Source: Sipunculus nudus
Taxonomy: Eukaryota; Annelida; Sipuncula; Golfingiida; Sipunculidae
NCBI GenBank assembly: GCA_026874595.1
Contig: CM049313.1
Coordinates: forward strand, 44,296,659-44,360,658
Length of the DNA: 64,000 bases
Reading direction: 5' to 3'
Part shown: positions 23,489 through 36,827 of the stretch, one piece after another
Position numbering within the stretch: the first letter of the stretch is position 1
Layout: every line of letters starts with the position of its first letter
Program-made: the position numbers and the translations under genes
The notes under the pieces: model-generated
What the model saw: the letters and a program-made list of their open reading frames with translations, nothing else
What the model was told of the DNA's origin: nothing
The model's database searches: none

Positions 23489-24950
23489 AAACTAGAATAC
23501 GGGTAGTCGACAAGCGACTACGTGTATCCGCCTAAATCAGAGTGGAACGGGTGAAGTGAGGCATGGATTTAGTGGCAAGGGGAAATAGAGTGAAGTGTTG
23601 CATATTAGCAGGGATGTCTGCAGCCAAATTGTGTATGAAGGTTGCCCCCCCTACCACAAAATCCAGAAAGCCGTCCCAGTTGTATACATATGCAAAATTT
23701 AAGGCAGATAAGTCAAACCACTACATGTATATGAGTGATTTTAGCCCGTGGCAGACAATCAGATGGATGCTGAGCAAAAATGGTTGCAGGTGACGGCACC
23801 AGTTTTGCGTATGATAAAGAGCTATGTGAGAACTATACACATGCAAAACTTTGGCCCAATCGGTCAAAAGGTTCCCAAGATATGAGCTTGGATGTCTGCT
23901 GCATAAACTAGAATGCAGGTGGCTCCACCTGTCATAAAATCAAGAGAGCTGTCGGGGATGTATAAACCTGAAAAATTTTAGCCAGATATGTCAAACTACT
24001 GCCAAGATATGAGTGATTTTATCCCATGGCAGACAAACAGACAGGAGCTGTGCACAAATGGCTGCAGGTGGCGCCACCAGTTTTGCGTATGTTAAAAAGC
24101 TCTCCAAGGGCTACATTTGTGCAAAAAAATTTTCCTGATCGGTCAAACGGTTCCCGAGATATGAGCTTGGTTGTCTGCAGCGTGAACGTGAATGTAGGTG
24201 GCGCCACCTGTCACAAAATCAGAAAAGCTAACCAGGATGTATACGCATGCCAAATTTCAGGTGAATTAGTCAAGTCACTGCAGAGATATGAGTGATTTTA
24301 ACCCAAGGCAGACAAACAGATGGACACTGTGCAAACATGGTTGCAGGTGGCGCCACCATTTTTTGTGTATGTTATAAAGCTCTCCAAGGGCTACATTTGT
24401 GCAAAAAAATTTTCCTGATCGGTCAAACGGTTCTCGAGATATGAGCTTGGATGTCTGCAGCGTAAACGTGAATGTAGGTGGCGCCACCTGTCACAAAATC
24501 AGAAAAGCTTACCAGGATGCATACGCATGCCAAATTTCAGGTGAATTAGTCAAGTCACTGCAGAGATATGAGTGATTTTAACCCAAGGCAGACGAACAGA
24601 TGGACACTGTGCAAACATGGTTGCAGGTGGCGCCACCATTTTTGTGTATGTTATAAAGCTCTCCAAGGGCTACATTTGTGCAAAAAAAATTTCCTGATCC
24701 GTCAAACGGTTCCCGAGATATGTGGGTTTATGTGTGGAAACAGACGCACAAACGGACGCAGAGCGCAGAGGAAAGGTCAGAGGTCAAAACAAAATCGGGG
24801 CGCAGCAGTTCACATGTGACCCGAACATAATCCCGGGTTTCGTAAAATTCCGCCAAGCGGTTACGGAGAAGTTCTCCGGAAACCTACGCGGCGGCGGCGT
24901 GCAGCTGAAAACATAGTATCCGCAAAACTCTGTTTTGGCGGATACAATTA
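23489..24950 (+). repeat. heterodimeric tandem-array element, copy 2 (most complete)
   Basis: Begins AACTAGAATACGGGTAGTCG and forms a 7-bp hairpin (GTAGTCG...CGACTAC). It ends with hairpin GTATCCGC...GCGGATAC followed by AATTA. The internal dimer repeats at 283 bp (GGTGGCGCCACCTGTCACAA at about 24197 and about 24480). The perfect 12-bp palindrome GGTGGCGCCACC marks each monomer. Neighbouring dimers are nearly identical, which suggests recent array expansion. Confidence 0.78.
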
Positions 24951-27900
24951 TATTAAAAGCAACTATATCATCCAGTTACCTACACAATTTTCTTATACTG
25001 TGTTTGTCATTTACAAGAAGCCTAATAATACTGGAGATCTTTATTATTTCAGCTTCTTTAATTCTGTATTTTTTTTATATTTTGAAACCTCACTGATCGT
25101 TATTGGGGTGTTTCAAGTCGAAATCATAAGATAATTGTATGAACTCATGAATACATGTAATTTAAAGCAACCCATTGTAAAGGCCTTGGCATATGTAAAA
25201 TATTGGTTTATAATTATTTGCATACTTGTACATTTTATATTATTTTCATATATATTTCACATAAATTTATTTTATAGTACATACTTCCGTTTAGATTTAA
25301 TCTTCGTTCTCATAGTCAATAAATAAGATTTTCAGTGTTACTATAAATTGTCTTCAGAGGATTTATTCATGATTATTGCATATTATTATTTAGTATCAAA
25401 GCTGACAATTCAGTCCTTTATGTATGTATCAGGAGAGGAATTTATGTAGGGCTGTGTCCTGTTTCCAAATCCTTATAATTATATCCAATAAAAGCACTGT
25501 TTACGTCAAGATTCTGGACAGAACCAAACTGGAGACAAAAGTACCCCATCTTCTCAGGTGTGTAAGTTCAGTTAGATGTGATGCCATGTTTTATTCCATC
25601 ACATAATACATCTCGAGAGTGAACCAAGAGGTGGTAAACTTTACAATTATGGAAGCAAGCATGGCTTTTATTCTTCAGGCATGCCCTTCTTCATTGCAGC
25701 AAAACAAGCATAGGATAATTTAGGAATATGGAGAGTGATTTAAACTTACATCAATTTTACAAAACAAATAAAATATTATTTAAATCACTTTCACAATAAA
25801 TTCGGTATTAAACAATCTTGTACTTTAAATTTTGTACATAACAGGATCTAATTATTTGATATCAAAATTTCAGATATTAAATAATAAAATATGAACAGTT
25901 ACTTATATTCTCATATTATATAATCCAATAAATTAATATCATCAAAAAATGGTTCATTTAATTTCAAAATATAAATTAATATAATTTTAGATACTGAATG
26001 AAGGTCTGCAAAATTGGTACTATGAAATAACAGACAAGTATTAAAAGAATAGTTTTAAAAGAATAAGTATATAAATTAACTAGATAATACATGTGCCTGC
26101 AGTATGACTTTATCCAAGTGATTGTAGTACTGGTCTGAGTTTATAGCATTGTAGGCTTCAGTACATTATGGGTAGTGAAAACACCATAAGCTTATCATGA
26201 ACATTTTGGGTCTGCACTGTATCTGGTTCCATATTATATTTTTCTTGAATGTGTGTTATTGCAATTTGTATGATTAAAATGTAAACTGGCTTGTGAAAAC
26301 AAATCTAAGTACATTTCAGAATATGCATATTGATTGATGGATGTGAGATAAGATGTACATGTCACAATAATAAAACACTATATTTATCTGTCTCTTAACA
26401 TCAAACATGCCTCTGTTTATCCATGGTTTACTAATCAAAGGTCAGATTGTGCCAGGTCACTTATTTGACTGTGACCTACTCTGTCCAGTACTCTTATGTA
26501 ATTAGCACCAGTGGTCACCAGCAATGTGGCAGCTGGCCCATGCTTGCCTCAACAGTAGGCACATCCTGGGCAGTTACTGGACAAAAACTGAATCTGTTCA
26601 GCAATATTTGCTGATATGCTTAATGATCAAGGGGCTCACAGGAAGTAATAGAAAGTAATATGTATTACTCTATTACTTTGCCTTCTGTTTCTATTACTAT
26701 TACAGCTCAAATTTTTGAGTCTATTACTATTACTATTACAATCAAAAGGAAAAAGCTGTTATAGTCTATTACTATTACTATTACTTATTACTATTACCCC
26801 ATGTCTGGAGTTTATGTCTTCATCCGTGATTTCTGCATTATCATACTTCCACAAAGTGGACAAGGAAATATGTCTTTGATGTTGTTGGTTGGTTGGTTGG
26901 TTTGAAGACTAGATTTAGATAACAGGTTAGGGTAACACCAAGGGACTGGTCAATTAAAACTTGGAGGTAGCCTGAAACACCAGAATGTTTTTGTTCAAAT
27001 AATTCTTAACTTTACAAGGGAAGGCAATCAAGAGTTTTGTTACCCACTATTATTAGAACATTCAGTAGTAAATTTCTGAATTGGGAGAATGTTCACAGGT
27101 GTTTCCTGACTGAAGCAGCCTTTGCTCTGGCAGGCAGAGCTGACCTGTTACAGATGCATCATATTGGTAAACCATGACATACATTTCCTCTGGACCTGGA
27201 TCCATAGAATTCTTGCCCTTAGTTAGCATACACCAAACCATGAATAGGATTGGTGGCGCAGGTATACTATAAATGCAGTCTGCCAGTATGTTTCTAGTCT
27301 TTTTTTTCCTAGATATGTCATGAAAGTTAATCATGGATTTAAAAATATTTCAATTAAAGTCTTGAACATAGGGAATTTGCAAATAAGGGGAGGGGGGTAA
27401 GTCTTGAAGCACAGGAGAACCGATTTAACTATGGCTGTCCCACTATTTTTTTCTTCATTTTGCTATATCTACATTGAAACTGGTCTGAAAAAATATGGCT
27501 CCACAGGTGCTGATCTCCAGTAGAAGAATTTGGTACAACAGGAGAAAGAAGCAAGGAAAGGCTCGTATCTTTTTGGTGATTAATGTTTGGACCATAAATC
27601 TATATTTTTTGGGGGTGTTTTTGCCATTTTGACAGCTGTAAGCTTCCTTGAGTATTTTCTAGTCTTAACTATGATTGTATCTGTGTGTCATGTTAATAAC
27701 AAACGTGTGCAGCATTAATAATGAATAATAAACTGTACCTACATGTACAAGAAAGCTTGTTATCTCTGATCCCATTTATCATAACTGCCACAGTGAGAGT
27801 GGTTACGATAAGATATTCACAATTTTTTTTCTTTTTATGCCAGATGATTTACTTATATCTCCTTGCAATATATAATAGTCCTGTTTCTTATACCTTAAAA

Positions 27901-29129
27901 TTTCTTTAATTTCATTACACTGTATTATAACTGAAAGATAGGATCCAGGATAAAATAATAACAAGTATACTCAGTCGATATTACCTTGAAATCATTTACA
28001 ACATAAAGTGTTGGAAGTTGCATACTGTTGACATACTAATACAGTGACTTCTAAAAGTCATAAAGTAAACTTAAATTACTGCAGTTATTTATCTGCAGTT
28101 CTAGATAGGTATAAGCAAAACAAAAAGAGAAATATTTTACTCGGCACACAATGGAATGTTGACACAATTGGTACACTGATCAGAACCAGAGCATAAACAT
28201 GCAACAGCCATTTAAGTAATAGCCCTTGTGGTTGGAGTTCGTACTCTTAGCCTTGCAATACACATGGAGTGATGGACCTACCTCTAGGAGGTCATAAATT
28301 ATGACACAGGATTTAGACATTAAACCAATCTAGGGAACTTCATACGGTTCTCAGGTGAAGGCTCAGAAGTAACATAAGATTTATTAAGTATAAAATTGTT
28401 TCACTTATAGCACTTCTATATTGTTTCTATTCATCAAGGCATACACACTGCACTTAATTTATTTTCTATTAGTCAAGGCACGCCTTTTATAAAAACAAAC
28501 AGCTGTATAAACATGCAAAACTGGCAAACTTGAGCTAGATAACTTGGAAGTGTGGTTTGATCCTTTCTTCAGCAGGTGTCAGACTTTCAACCAGAGTCTC
28601 AAAAGAACTGGGAAGATATCAGGGAGTTTTGCTTTCAGATATTTGGCAGATTGGGCTGGTCACAGCCTTATTTCGAGGTCATAGGGGGACACACCATTTG
28701 GGGAATGGAGTAGACTGCAAACAAGCAGTCTCTTCAGGAAGATCTGGTGGCTATCCAGAGTGTTTAAACAAGTTGCTGACTGGCTCAGATGCACACCTGA
28801 AATATCATGAGGTTCACTGTATCAATGTATTTGCAAAAAGATTAATTTCTATAGTGTAAGGTGCATATAAAATTGAGGTCAGTACCTCCACACAAAAAAA
28901 ACATAAACAAGGGCCTAACTTGGCAGAGCAAAGGTAGCTAGCTGCATGGAGTAAAGTAAGCAAGTAACATAACAACTTGGCTAGGTGAGGGCTCACTCAC
29001 TCACTGCACACCACTGTTCATCAGGGAGTTCTGCTTTCTGATATTGGGTAGATATACTGTTCTGGGTTGTGTTGGCTTGATGTAAACGATACATGATATG
29101 GTGTCTCAAAACTTTAATGAAATGTACAC
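24951..29129. other. intergenic or intronic, no gene seen
   Basis: Mostly AT-rich unique sequence. The second (ATTACT)n locus lies at 26640-26800. A minus-strand open stretch at 27062-27334 encodes 90 residues with no recognisable domain; I do not call it a gene. Confidence 0.4.
26640..26800. repeat. (ATTACT)n hexanucleotide repeat, second locus
   Basis: Several blocks of CTATTACTATTACTATTAC separated by short unique spacers, ending ATTACCCCATGTCTGGAG. It has the same unit and orientation as the locus at 23300. Confidence 0.85.
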
Positions 29130-29320
29130 CTTTTGATCAATTCCTTTCAAATTTCAGGTTTATAAAGAGTAAACCCTTTTGTGTAAATGCTGTGAAAATT
29201 AAATCGACAGTGCTTACAGGAAGAAAATGTGCCATGGTCAAAGCTAGACAAAATTTAAGGTATTGATTTTATCTTCATGCAAATAACTTGAAAAATGTAC
29301 TAAATTCTTATGCAATTTCT
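29130..29320 (+). repeat. GGAC-tail repeat, partial copy
   Basis: Matches the first part of the family body: GCTGTGAAAATTAAATC, GTGCCATGGTCAAAG and AAAATTTAAGGTA. It diverges after about 200 bp. No tail is present. Confidence 0.6.
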
Positions 29321-32300
29321 GGCATACAGTGTTCTGTGTATATGAGGCAACAAGTATCTCTACACAGGGGATGTGAGCAACCCTATTCATAACCTTTCCT
29401 TGTTGGCCTTAACTTTTTGCTGATTATATTACAACAACCTTCCAGTGAATAAGCTAGTGGTAGACCAGCAAGCTACCAGCCGAGACAGTCCACTCAACTT
29501 CAAAGGCTGCAGCCTGCAGGGACACAGGCTTGGTAATTACCTGTGCCTGGGACAGGTAACTGCCCTTTCAGGGGCGACAGCTCTGTCCATGTACCTGACC
29601 CAAGCCTGATGTCCATTTTTACTTTCATACATGTACCTGAAGTACATTATACCAGGTATAGATACTTAAGCTGCAGTTACAGGTACTTCCAACTCATGAT
29701 ATCCAGGAACAGGTACTATTTATTTATGTACCTAAGTGCATCTACGGAAAAAGTACCTGGCCCAAACATTGCTGTACTACAAGCATTTGAAACGTTAGAC
29801 ACAACACCATTTTAATTCCTATTCAGCTTATAAATTGCAAATATGTAAATTAAATCCATGGAGCTGAATACATACATCCATAAAGCTTTACTGGTGCACT
29901 TGTGGCAAACAGCATTTTTTTAAGATCACATAATCAAATAAATCCATTCCACATGTTACCTCCTGCAAATTATGATTCAAATGTACCATAATTCGGAAAA
30001 ATTGTGATGATACCAAATATAAATACCAACTACATTCCTGACATGGTTTGTACTTGTTCTAAAAAAAATATAATTAATTCAGAACCAGAAAGTACATACT
30101 GTCAAATAAACATAACTTCACTATTTCATTTATGAACATATGTATGGATTTCTCTATTGTGTATTGATTCAATACTAATGAATACTTCCTAGACAGTGTT
30201 TAGCTATTACTAACACTAAATTCTAACGATAGATTTCTGCACCAGTGTTTGGTCACTGTAGCAAGACAGTCATATAAAAATGACCCTTCATGAACAACTG
30301 GACAAAGTACCTCATTTTAGGGAACTCTTCCTTACCTAAAGACAACACTTTATGTAAATCAAAAGTGACAACTTCTGGAGCCTGGAGGTATTTAAAACAG
30401 ACAGAAGGGCAGCCATGGATAAAAATATAACTTTGTTGTTGGTGAGGGGTACAATTATGAGACCAGTACAGTCCCAAGTTTTTGTGTAAGCTCAAATAGC
30501 TAAAAATTTAGTTCCTTCTGTGATGTCTGTAGAGGGAAAATCATATTATGTTCTAACGCCATTTTGGCCCACTGATAATAGTCGACAACCAGCGTCAGAG
30601 TGTCTTTACAGTCTGTATGGAGGGCTGCAGTAAAAGTAGCCGTGACTACCCGACTCAGTAGGCAATCAGATAATTGGGCTGGTAAGCCTACTCTAGTCGT
30701 GATACAAGTTATATATAGGAATGTATCGCAGTGGTCTTGCATCAGGTTGCATTCATATCGTGGTAAAGGGCCCATAATCTCAATATTATGCTAAAAATAA
30801 TGTATTTACATAATAGTATATATGTGAGCTCACAACCCAAACTGACACACCATCTCCATGGACAAAGGTCATTTACTGTATTGCCTGCAAGCTGCCAGTG
30901 TCCTGTAACCCATGCAGCCATGCTTGTGTTCATGCGGTCTTAAATTCAACAAACACGACAAAGAGTTTACAAATGTGCTGGGTAAAAACAGAACTTTTCT
31001 CGCTCATGTTTTTTATTATTAGAAAATACACAAAAAATGCTAGCGATTGGTCTAGTTTATGTTGACTGACAGTTTACCTGTAGGCCATAAAGCATTGTCA
31101 GAAATGACAAAAATATTTGCATCTTCATTAATGTGTTCCTCAAACATAGATGTAATGACACTAAGGTGCTAGTAATCTTGTCATAATGCCAGAGGGTCAA
31201 TATGACTATACACTAAAAACTCAATGAGGATGCTAAATTTTTTTGTCATTTTTGACAGCACCTCAAGGAGTACAGGAACGCTGTTATCCTGTCATTAGAG
31301 AGGCATAATCAAGAGCAATATTTTGCCTATTCTTTCTCACTATCTGTTTAGTTTTGCATTATACAAAAGTTTCCCAGCAGAACCATCCCAGCACACAGTC
31401 TCATTTTCGCACATGGCTGTTTAACACCTTGTTATGGCTCTGCGTGTTGGTAAACACAATCCACGTGTGTCTTTTTACCATAACAAGGCCGCGTGACCGG
31501 AGGCGCAATATGTGGTGTTTCAGCCAGCGGGAACAAGTATTATATTTTTTGGGCCAAGTCAGTCAGGGCATCTCCTGATTGACACGTGTTATGGTTCTGT
31601 GCTGCATACAGCCCCACGCACTGTGTTTATGTTGACACCTGCGATCGCGCCCGGTCCACTGTTTTTTAACACTCGTTTACAGGAGTAAGCAAACGGTTTC
31701 TAAGCAACATATTGCAGGTACATATTTATTTTACAAGGGAAGAAGCTAATTTTCATGTTAACTCAACATGCTTTATAGGTGATTGGGCCCCTTTAAAATA
31801 AACCACACCAAGCACTAGATATGCTTGTGTAATTTTTGACAACATATTCCATGTGCCAGAATTATTCCATTTTAATTCAGCATATTGTTAAATCCCCATG
31901 TATGTTTGTTAATGAAAATGCTGAATGCATGAACACAAGTTAGTCTCGCACTGTCTTACTGAACAATAGCCAAATTGCTGAGAACATGGCAACTGACTTG
32001 TTTCCATAGAGATGGTTTTACACTTTTGTTTGTGAGCTCACACATATTCTTTTGTGTCCATTCATCACCTGTAGTCTTATGTTAGATAACAGTGTGTTTA
32101 CCATGGTATTGAAGCTATTGCATTGCACATGTGCATCCTGCTTATGGCTTGTGTTATAACTCAGGTAAAGGCTTACCAGCCTATTGAGTCAGGTATTCAT
32201 GGCTAATTACTTCTGACATTAAAAAATAATATATACATATATATGGCACTACAACCAAAAATCATTTCTGATCAGTTTTGTGTATAATAAAGAGCTATGT

Positions 32301-33590
32301 GAGATCTAAACACATGCAAAACTGGCCTTCTCCATCTCAGTCTTCAGCTTTACATTAGGCAAATTATCCGAGGTGCAAACCTCACCAGGGTCACATATAA
32401 TGACATGAATAATATTTTATATATGAACCATTTAGACTATATAACTTACTGTGATGGAAACATCAGATGAGATATGACATAATGGCTGCTCACTTAAATC
32501 TTTATACAACACAATATTTATATTTTACAGCTATAATACTAGCCAAGTCAAACTAATTTATTTTTTCCTTCAGGCTAGAATTAAAATAGCAGCTTGTTAA
32601 AACACTGAAATTGGTCCCTGTGTAAAGACAATGTACATAGTATTTAACAGATAAACGACAACGGGAAAACAAGGGTAGAGCGCCCACTTAAAATTTTGGT
32701 GTCAATATGTGTCTTTGAAAGCACTTGCTACCCCCCTATACATGACGGCAACACTCAACAAGAGGCAAGGGCTTTCTATTTAACGCGTATAATGTGGGAG
32801 TTTTCACGTCAGTTTGAAGTATAGACTAAAGTAGCATGTGTCATGATATGTGCATTAAATAAAGTTTATTTTTGGTGGTTCAGATTTTTTGGATGCATGT
32901 GTCTGCAGATAAATCATTGGTTCCCTCAACCTCAAGAGACCACCATACTGAATGACTACAACAGTGCAAGGAATATCAACTCATGACCATGACAAGGGCT
33001 ATAATTAACACCTGACAGCTGGAACTGTCATGCAAATGCCAACGCAACTGATTATCAATATAAGTGAGAGTCAGCATTGTTATTTTTATAGCTGTCATTG
33101 TTAATGTTAACTTGATGTCAAAAATGAGCTGAAACAGACTTGGTGTTACTTGAGTCACACCACTATTGTAATGATACGACATCAATCTACAGACACAGTG
33201 GTTTACATACGAATATAAACAATCATAATCAATTTGTCTGGTTATATCAAGACAAAACTGAATTCAGCTTGTACTATAAACAGTCCGTTTTATTTCTTTT
33301 ATCTTACTTTAAATTTTAGTCCACGAATTCCGGCTCAAAACATTAATCCGTTGGCATCAACGGCCAACTTTGACGTGATTATTATGGATACATGCACCTC
33401 TGATTGTACTTTATAAACATGGATCCACAGAATACATGGTACGTTCAGCAGTCACGAACTACGACATGTTCTGTACTGTAACTAATGTACTATGGCATAT
33501 TAAGTTTCTATTTTGAACGAAATATACCTGTTGAAAGTTATGTTTTTTTCTGACAGTGTGTTTAATGACATCAAAGTTCACAAAACTCAC
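29321..33590. other. no gene seen; GC-richer patch at 31.4-31.7 kb
   Basis: Unique-looking AT-rich DNA for the most part. At about 31430-31500 CTTGTTATGG and CCATAACAAG form an inverted repeat around CACGTG, within a locally CpG-richer 300-bp patch. At 32270-32325 there is a small fragment of the tandem-array monomer (AAGAGCTATGTGAGATCTAA). Confidence 0.4.
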
Positions 33591-33960
33591 CTCAGCTCTT
33601 CTCTATTTGATTTCCTGGGACTATTTTAGTAATGACCTTGACCTTACCGATTTATTCATCCGCTGAAAACAATGAAAATCTTAAATGAATATTTTCATAT
33701 ATGTGTATCATAAAGCTAACACGTTATTAACAGCTACATATCTTGCACAGTTTTGAATCAGAAGAAATATTTTATGGACAGAATGTTTGGAACTATATCC
33801 TAGGCGAATTGTGAAATACTCGGGACCGCCATAGGGTCGGTAACAAGGGTACACGGATTCCAGCGATCCGATTGGCCAATGGTTGCTGCGAGTACACCAT
33901 ACAGAATCTAAAGATTGCCGATGGACGATTGCTGCTGAGCCTGGAGCACAGTTCAAGTGC
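33591..33960 (-). promoter_or_regulatory. possible TTLL non-coding first exon and promoter
   Basis: On the minus strand AAGAGCTGAG is followed by a strong donor, GTGAGTTTTG (junction at 33590/33591). Upstream (33800-33960) the sequence is unique, less AT-rich and carries ATTGGCCAAT, a double CCAAT box. The TTLL start exon needs an upstream exon because an acceptor precedes its 5' UTR, and this is the best candidate I see on that strand. Splicing would span 12.7 kb. This is inference only. Confidence 0.25.
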
Positions 33961-34164
33961 AGTGGTACCGTGAATTTCCTACGTGAATCGTGATTGGAGC
34001 AAATTAATATGAACAGATGGAAATAATTGTAAAATTAGTTTTAATTTAATGTGATAAAACAAAACCACTTTCTACAAACTTCTCAGTTGTACTTTGTAGA
34101 GGGTTAATTTACAACTTTAAATTTATTAATTTATATTTTTAAATAAAACAATCCTTCGCTTCAA

Positions 34165-34245
34165 AAGTTCAATAAAATAATAATAATAATAATATTAATA
34201 AGAATAATAATAAGAAGAACAACAACAACAACAACAATAACAATG
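34165..34245. repeat. (AAT)n / (AAC)n trinucleotide tract
   Basis: AATAATAATAATAATATTAA followed by AAGAATAATAATAAGAAGAAC and six AAC units. Confidence 0.9.
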
Positions 34246-34724
34246 TTCAATAAACCCCATTCAGACAAATCAGACCAAAACCAATACTGCCATATACAAA
34301 TCAGACTAAAAGCAATATCCTGCTGCCATATATAAGGTGATAGTTTTTTCTTTGAATTGCTCAAAGTAAGATAGGAAGAGAGGTGTGAATATGTGTGTGT
34401 GCGCGCGTGTGATAGAAAAAAGGGAGAGAGAGATTAACGTGAGCAGTTTAATGGAGACGACTTATTTTATTATTTCACCGATTTATTAATTAACTGTAGG
34501 TAACTTCTATTAAGAAAAGTTCCTATGTGTATGGTCTTGTTTATCTGCACTGCAAGCTGCAAGTAAACACGACCTATACACGGTACATGAGCGGGTGTTG
34601 AGAAACAGAAAATCCATTTGTCCCGAGATGGTTCATTGTTCAAGTGTAAAAACTGGTGATTTTTATCATTCAACAACGTTGCAATCCACCCATTTGTCAT
34701 TATTTATATCAATAACGGCATTTC

Positions 34725-35065
34725 TTACAACACTGACCGTTATTTCAACAAGGACTGGGTCGATCAATCACTAATGTAGTCACGGTCATGCACTATTGTA
34801 ATATAAAACTATAACGACCGCTTTAATTAACGGACCACTTGAGAAGTAATTCCTCTCATCGTTCATCTTAAAATGCCATCCATGTGTCATAAATTATATA
34901 ATTAACGACATGCATATATTACAGTGGTGAACGTTATAACAATAGTGACCGGGTTATGCAACTTCTATTGAAATAACGGTCACATGTAATAATAATTAGT
35001 GGCCACTTTTATATGACGACTTAAGAATTAATTGCTCTAATTGTTCATCTTGAAATGCAAGAAGT
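34725..35065 (+). repeat. two degenerate ~175-bp units with GTGACCGTTAT motifs
   Basis: Two units each contain a TGACCG/TAACGGTCA pair followed by CTTGAGAAGTAATT or CTTAAGAATTAATT and GTTCATCTTGAAATGC. A related piece (ACAGTGACCGTTATTAC) recurs at 39055-39120. Confidence 0.5.
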
Positions 35066-35094
35066 TTTATATATACAACTGAACACAAATATAT

Positions 35095-35360
35095 AAACAA
35101 GGAATCCATGGGTCACTGTGCTCAGCTGAATTTGACCTTGATGGGAAAAATCTAAAATTATATCAAATGGAGATAAAGTGTAAGAGGAAGAGGTAATATA
35201 GGCCATGGTTGGTTTATATGATTGGTTTGTATTGATGAGCAAGAAATTGTTGCAAATAATATTTTGTGACCTGACCATGGGTTTCCTAATGTTGAAACTG
35301 AAACGTTTGAGCAGCTTGTGAACAAATGATCTATACTACAACCATGATTATTAGTTGACT
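35095..35360 (+). repeat. interspersed repeat starting AACAAGG...CCATGGGTCA, copy 1
   Basis: Starts AACAAGGAATCCATGGGTCA and continues through GGCCATGGTTG, ATGATTGGTTT and TGACCTGACCATG. A minus-strand copy occupies 51740-52008. End fragments of the same family occur at about 2718, 3555 and 39263. Confidence 0.65.
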
Positions 35361-35807
35361 TTATGATTAACTGTTGACATTTCAGTAGTTTACACATTCG
35401 TTCAATTGATTCTATTTTTTTGTATAATATATATTATTAAATATATATGCATTTTTTATTATATGAAATTTATACAGTTAAAATATAACTAATTAACAAC
35501 ATACATATAGGGCAAACAAAGCCTGATCTCGAATTCTGCTGAGGCAGGAAAATAATGAACAATCGTTTGTATTAGAACCTCATTTTTTTAATCACATCAT
35601 TTTTTATTATAAGTTTATATTTCTATACATTTCCAATACAAGGCCTACAGGCCTAATGCGAACCTGTGCAAAGTTTGGGAGTATTAAGGGAGGTTTAATT
35701 TTAAAATTTAATATTGATCCTCTTATGTCCTGCATATCTTACTTAGTCATTATGATTTCAGCAAAACGGATGCTCCGGACCTGCAGGTTTCGGACTAGGA
35801 CATTTTA

Positions 35808-36827
35808 AAACTAGAAAACGGGTAGTTGACAAGTGACTATACGTGTATCCGCCGAAATCAGAGTGGGACGGGTGAAGTGAGGCATAGATTGAGTGGAAAA
35901 GGGAAATAGAGTGATGTATGTTGCATATTAGCATGGATGTCTGCAGCCGATATGTGTATGTAGGTTGCGCCACCTATACCACAAAATCCAGAAAGCTGTC
36001 CAAGTTGTATACATATGCAAAATTTTAGGCAGATAAGTCAAACCACTACTTGTACATGAGTGATTTTATCCGACAGCAGACAAACAGAAGGAAGCAGTGC
36101 AAAAATAGTGGCAGGAGGCGCCACCTATCTTGTGAATGATTAAGAGCTATGTGAGATCTATACACATGCAAAATTTCAGGGGGATTTGTAAAACCAGTCC
36201 TGAGATATAAGCCTGAATGTGTGCAGCGTTAACATAAATGTAAGTGGCGCCACATGCCAAAAAATCGAGATATGAGTGATTTTAGCCAATGGCAGACAAA
36301 CAGACGGACGCTGTGCAAAAATGGTTGCAGGTGGTCCCACAAGTATTGCGTATGATAAAGAGTTATGTAAGATCTATACACATGCAAAATTTTGGCCGAA
36401 TCGGTCAAACGGTTCCGGAGATAAGAGCTTGGATTTCTGCAGCGTAAATGTAAACGTGGGTGGCGATCCCTGTCATAAAATCAAGAAAGCTGTCCAGGAT
36501 GTATAAACCCGAAAAATTTCAGGTTGATAAGTCAAACCACTGCCGAGACATGAGTGATTTTATCTCAAGGCAGATGAACAGATGGACGCTCTGCAAAAAT
36601 GGTTGCAGGTGGCGCCACCAGTTTTGCTTATGATGAAGAGCTATGTAAGATCTATACACATGCAAAATTTTGGCCCAATTGGTCAATCGGTTCCCGAGAT
36701 ATGAGCTTAGATGTTCGAGCGTTAACGTGAATGTAGGTGGCGCAACCTGTCATAAAATCAAGAAAGCTTTCCAGGATGTATACACATGCAAAATTTCAGG
36801 TGGATTAGTCCAACCAATGCAGAGATA
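35808..36827 (+). repeat. heterodimeric tandem-array element, copy 3, 3' end replaced
   Basis: Same start (AAACTAGAAAACGGGTAG) and the same alternating monomers as the other two copies. It lacks the terminal GTATCCGC hairpin and runs directly into a different repeat (GATGCTAGCTCCTGCC) at about 36828. It is either a recombinant or an element interrupted by a later insertion. Confidence 0.72.

Noticed and set aside
12057-24950. Regularly spaced repeats considered as a CRISPR-like array
   Set aside because: Units are ~140/283 bp with no unique spacers, the genome is eukaryotic and no associated genes exist.
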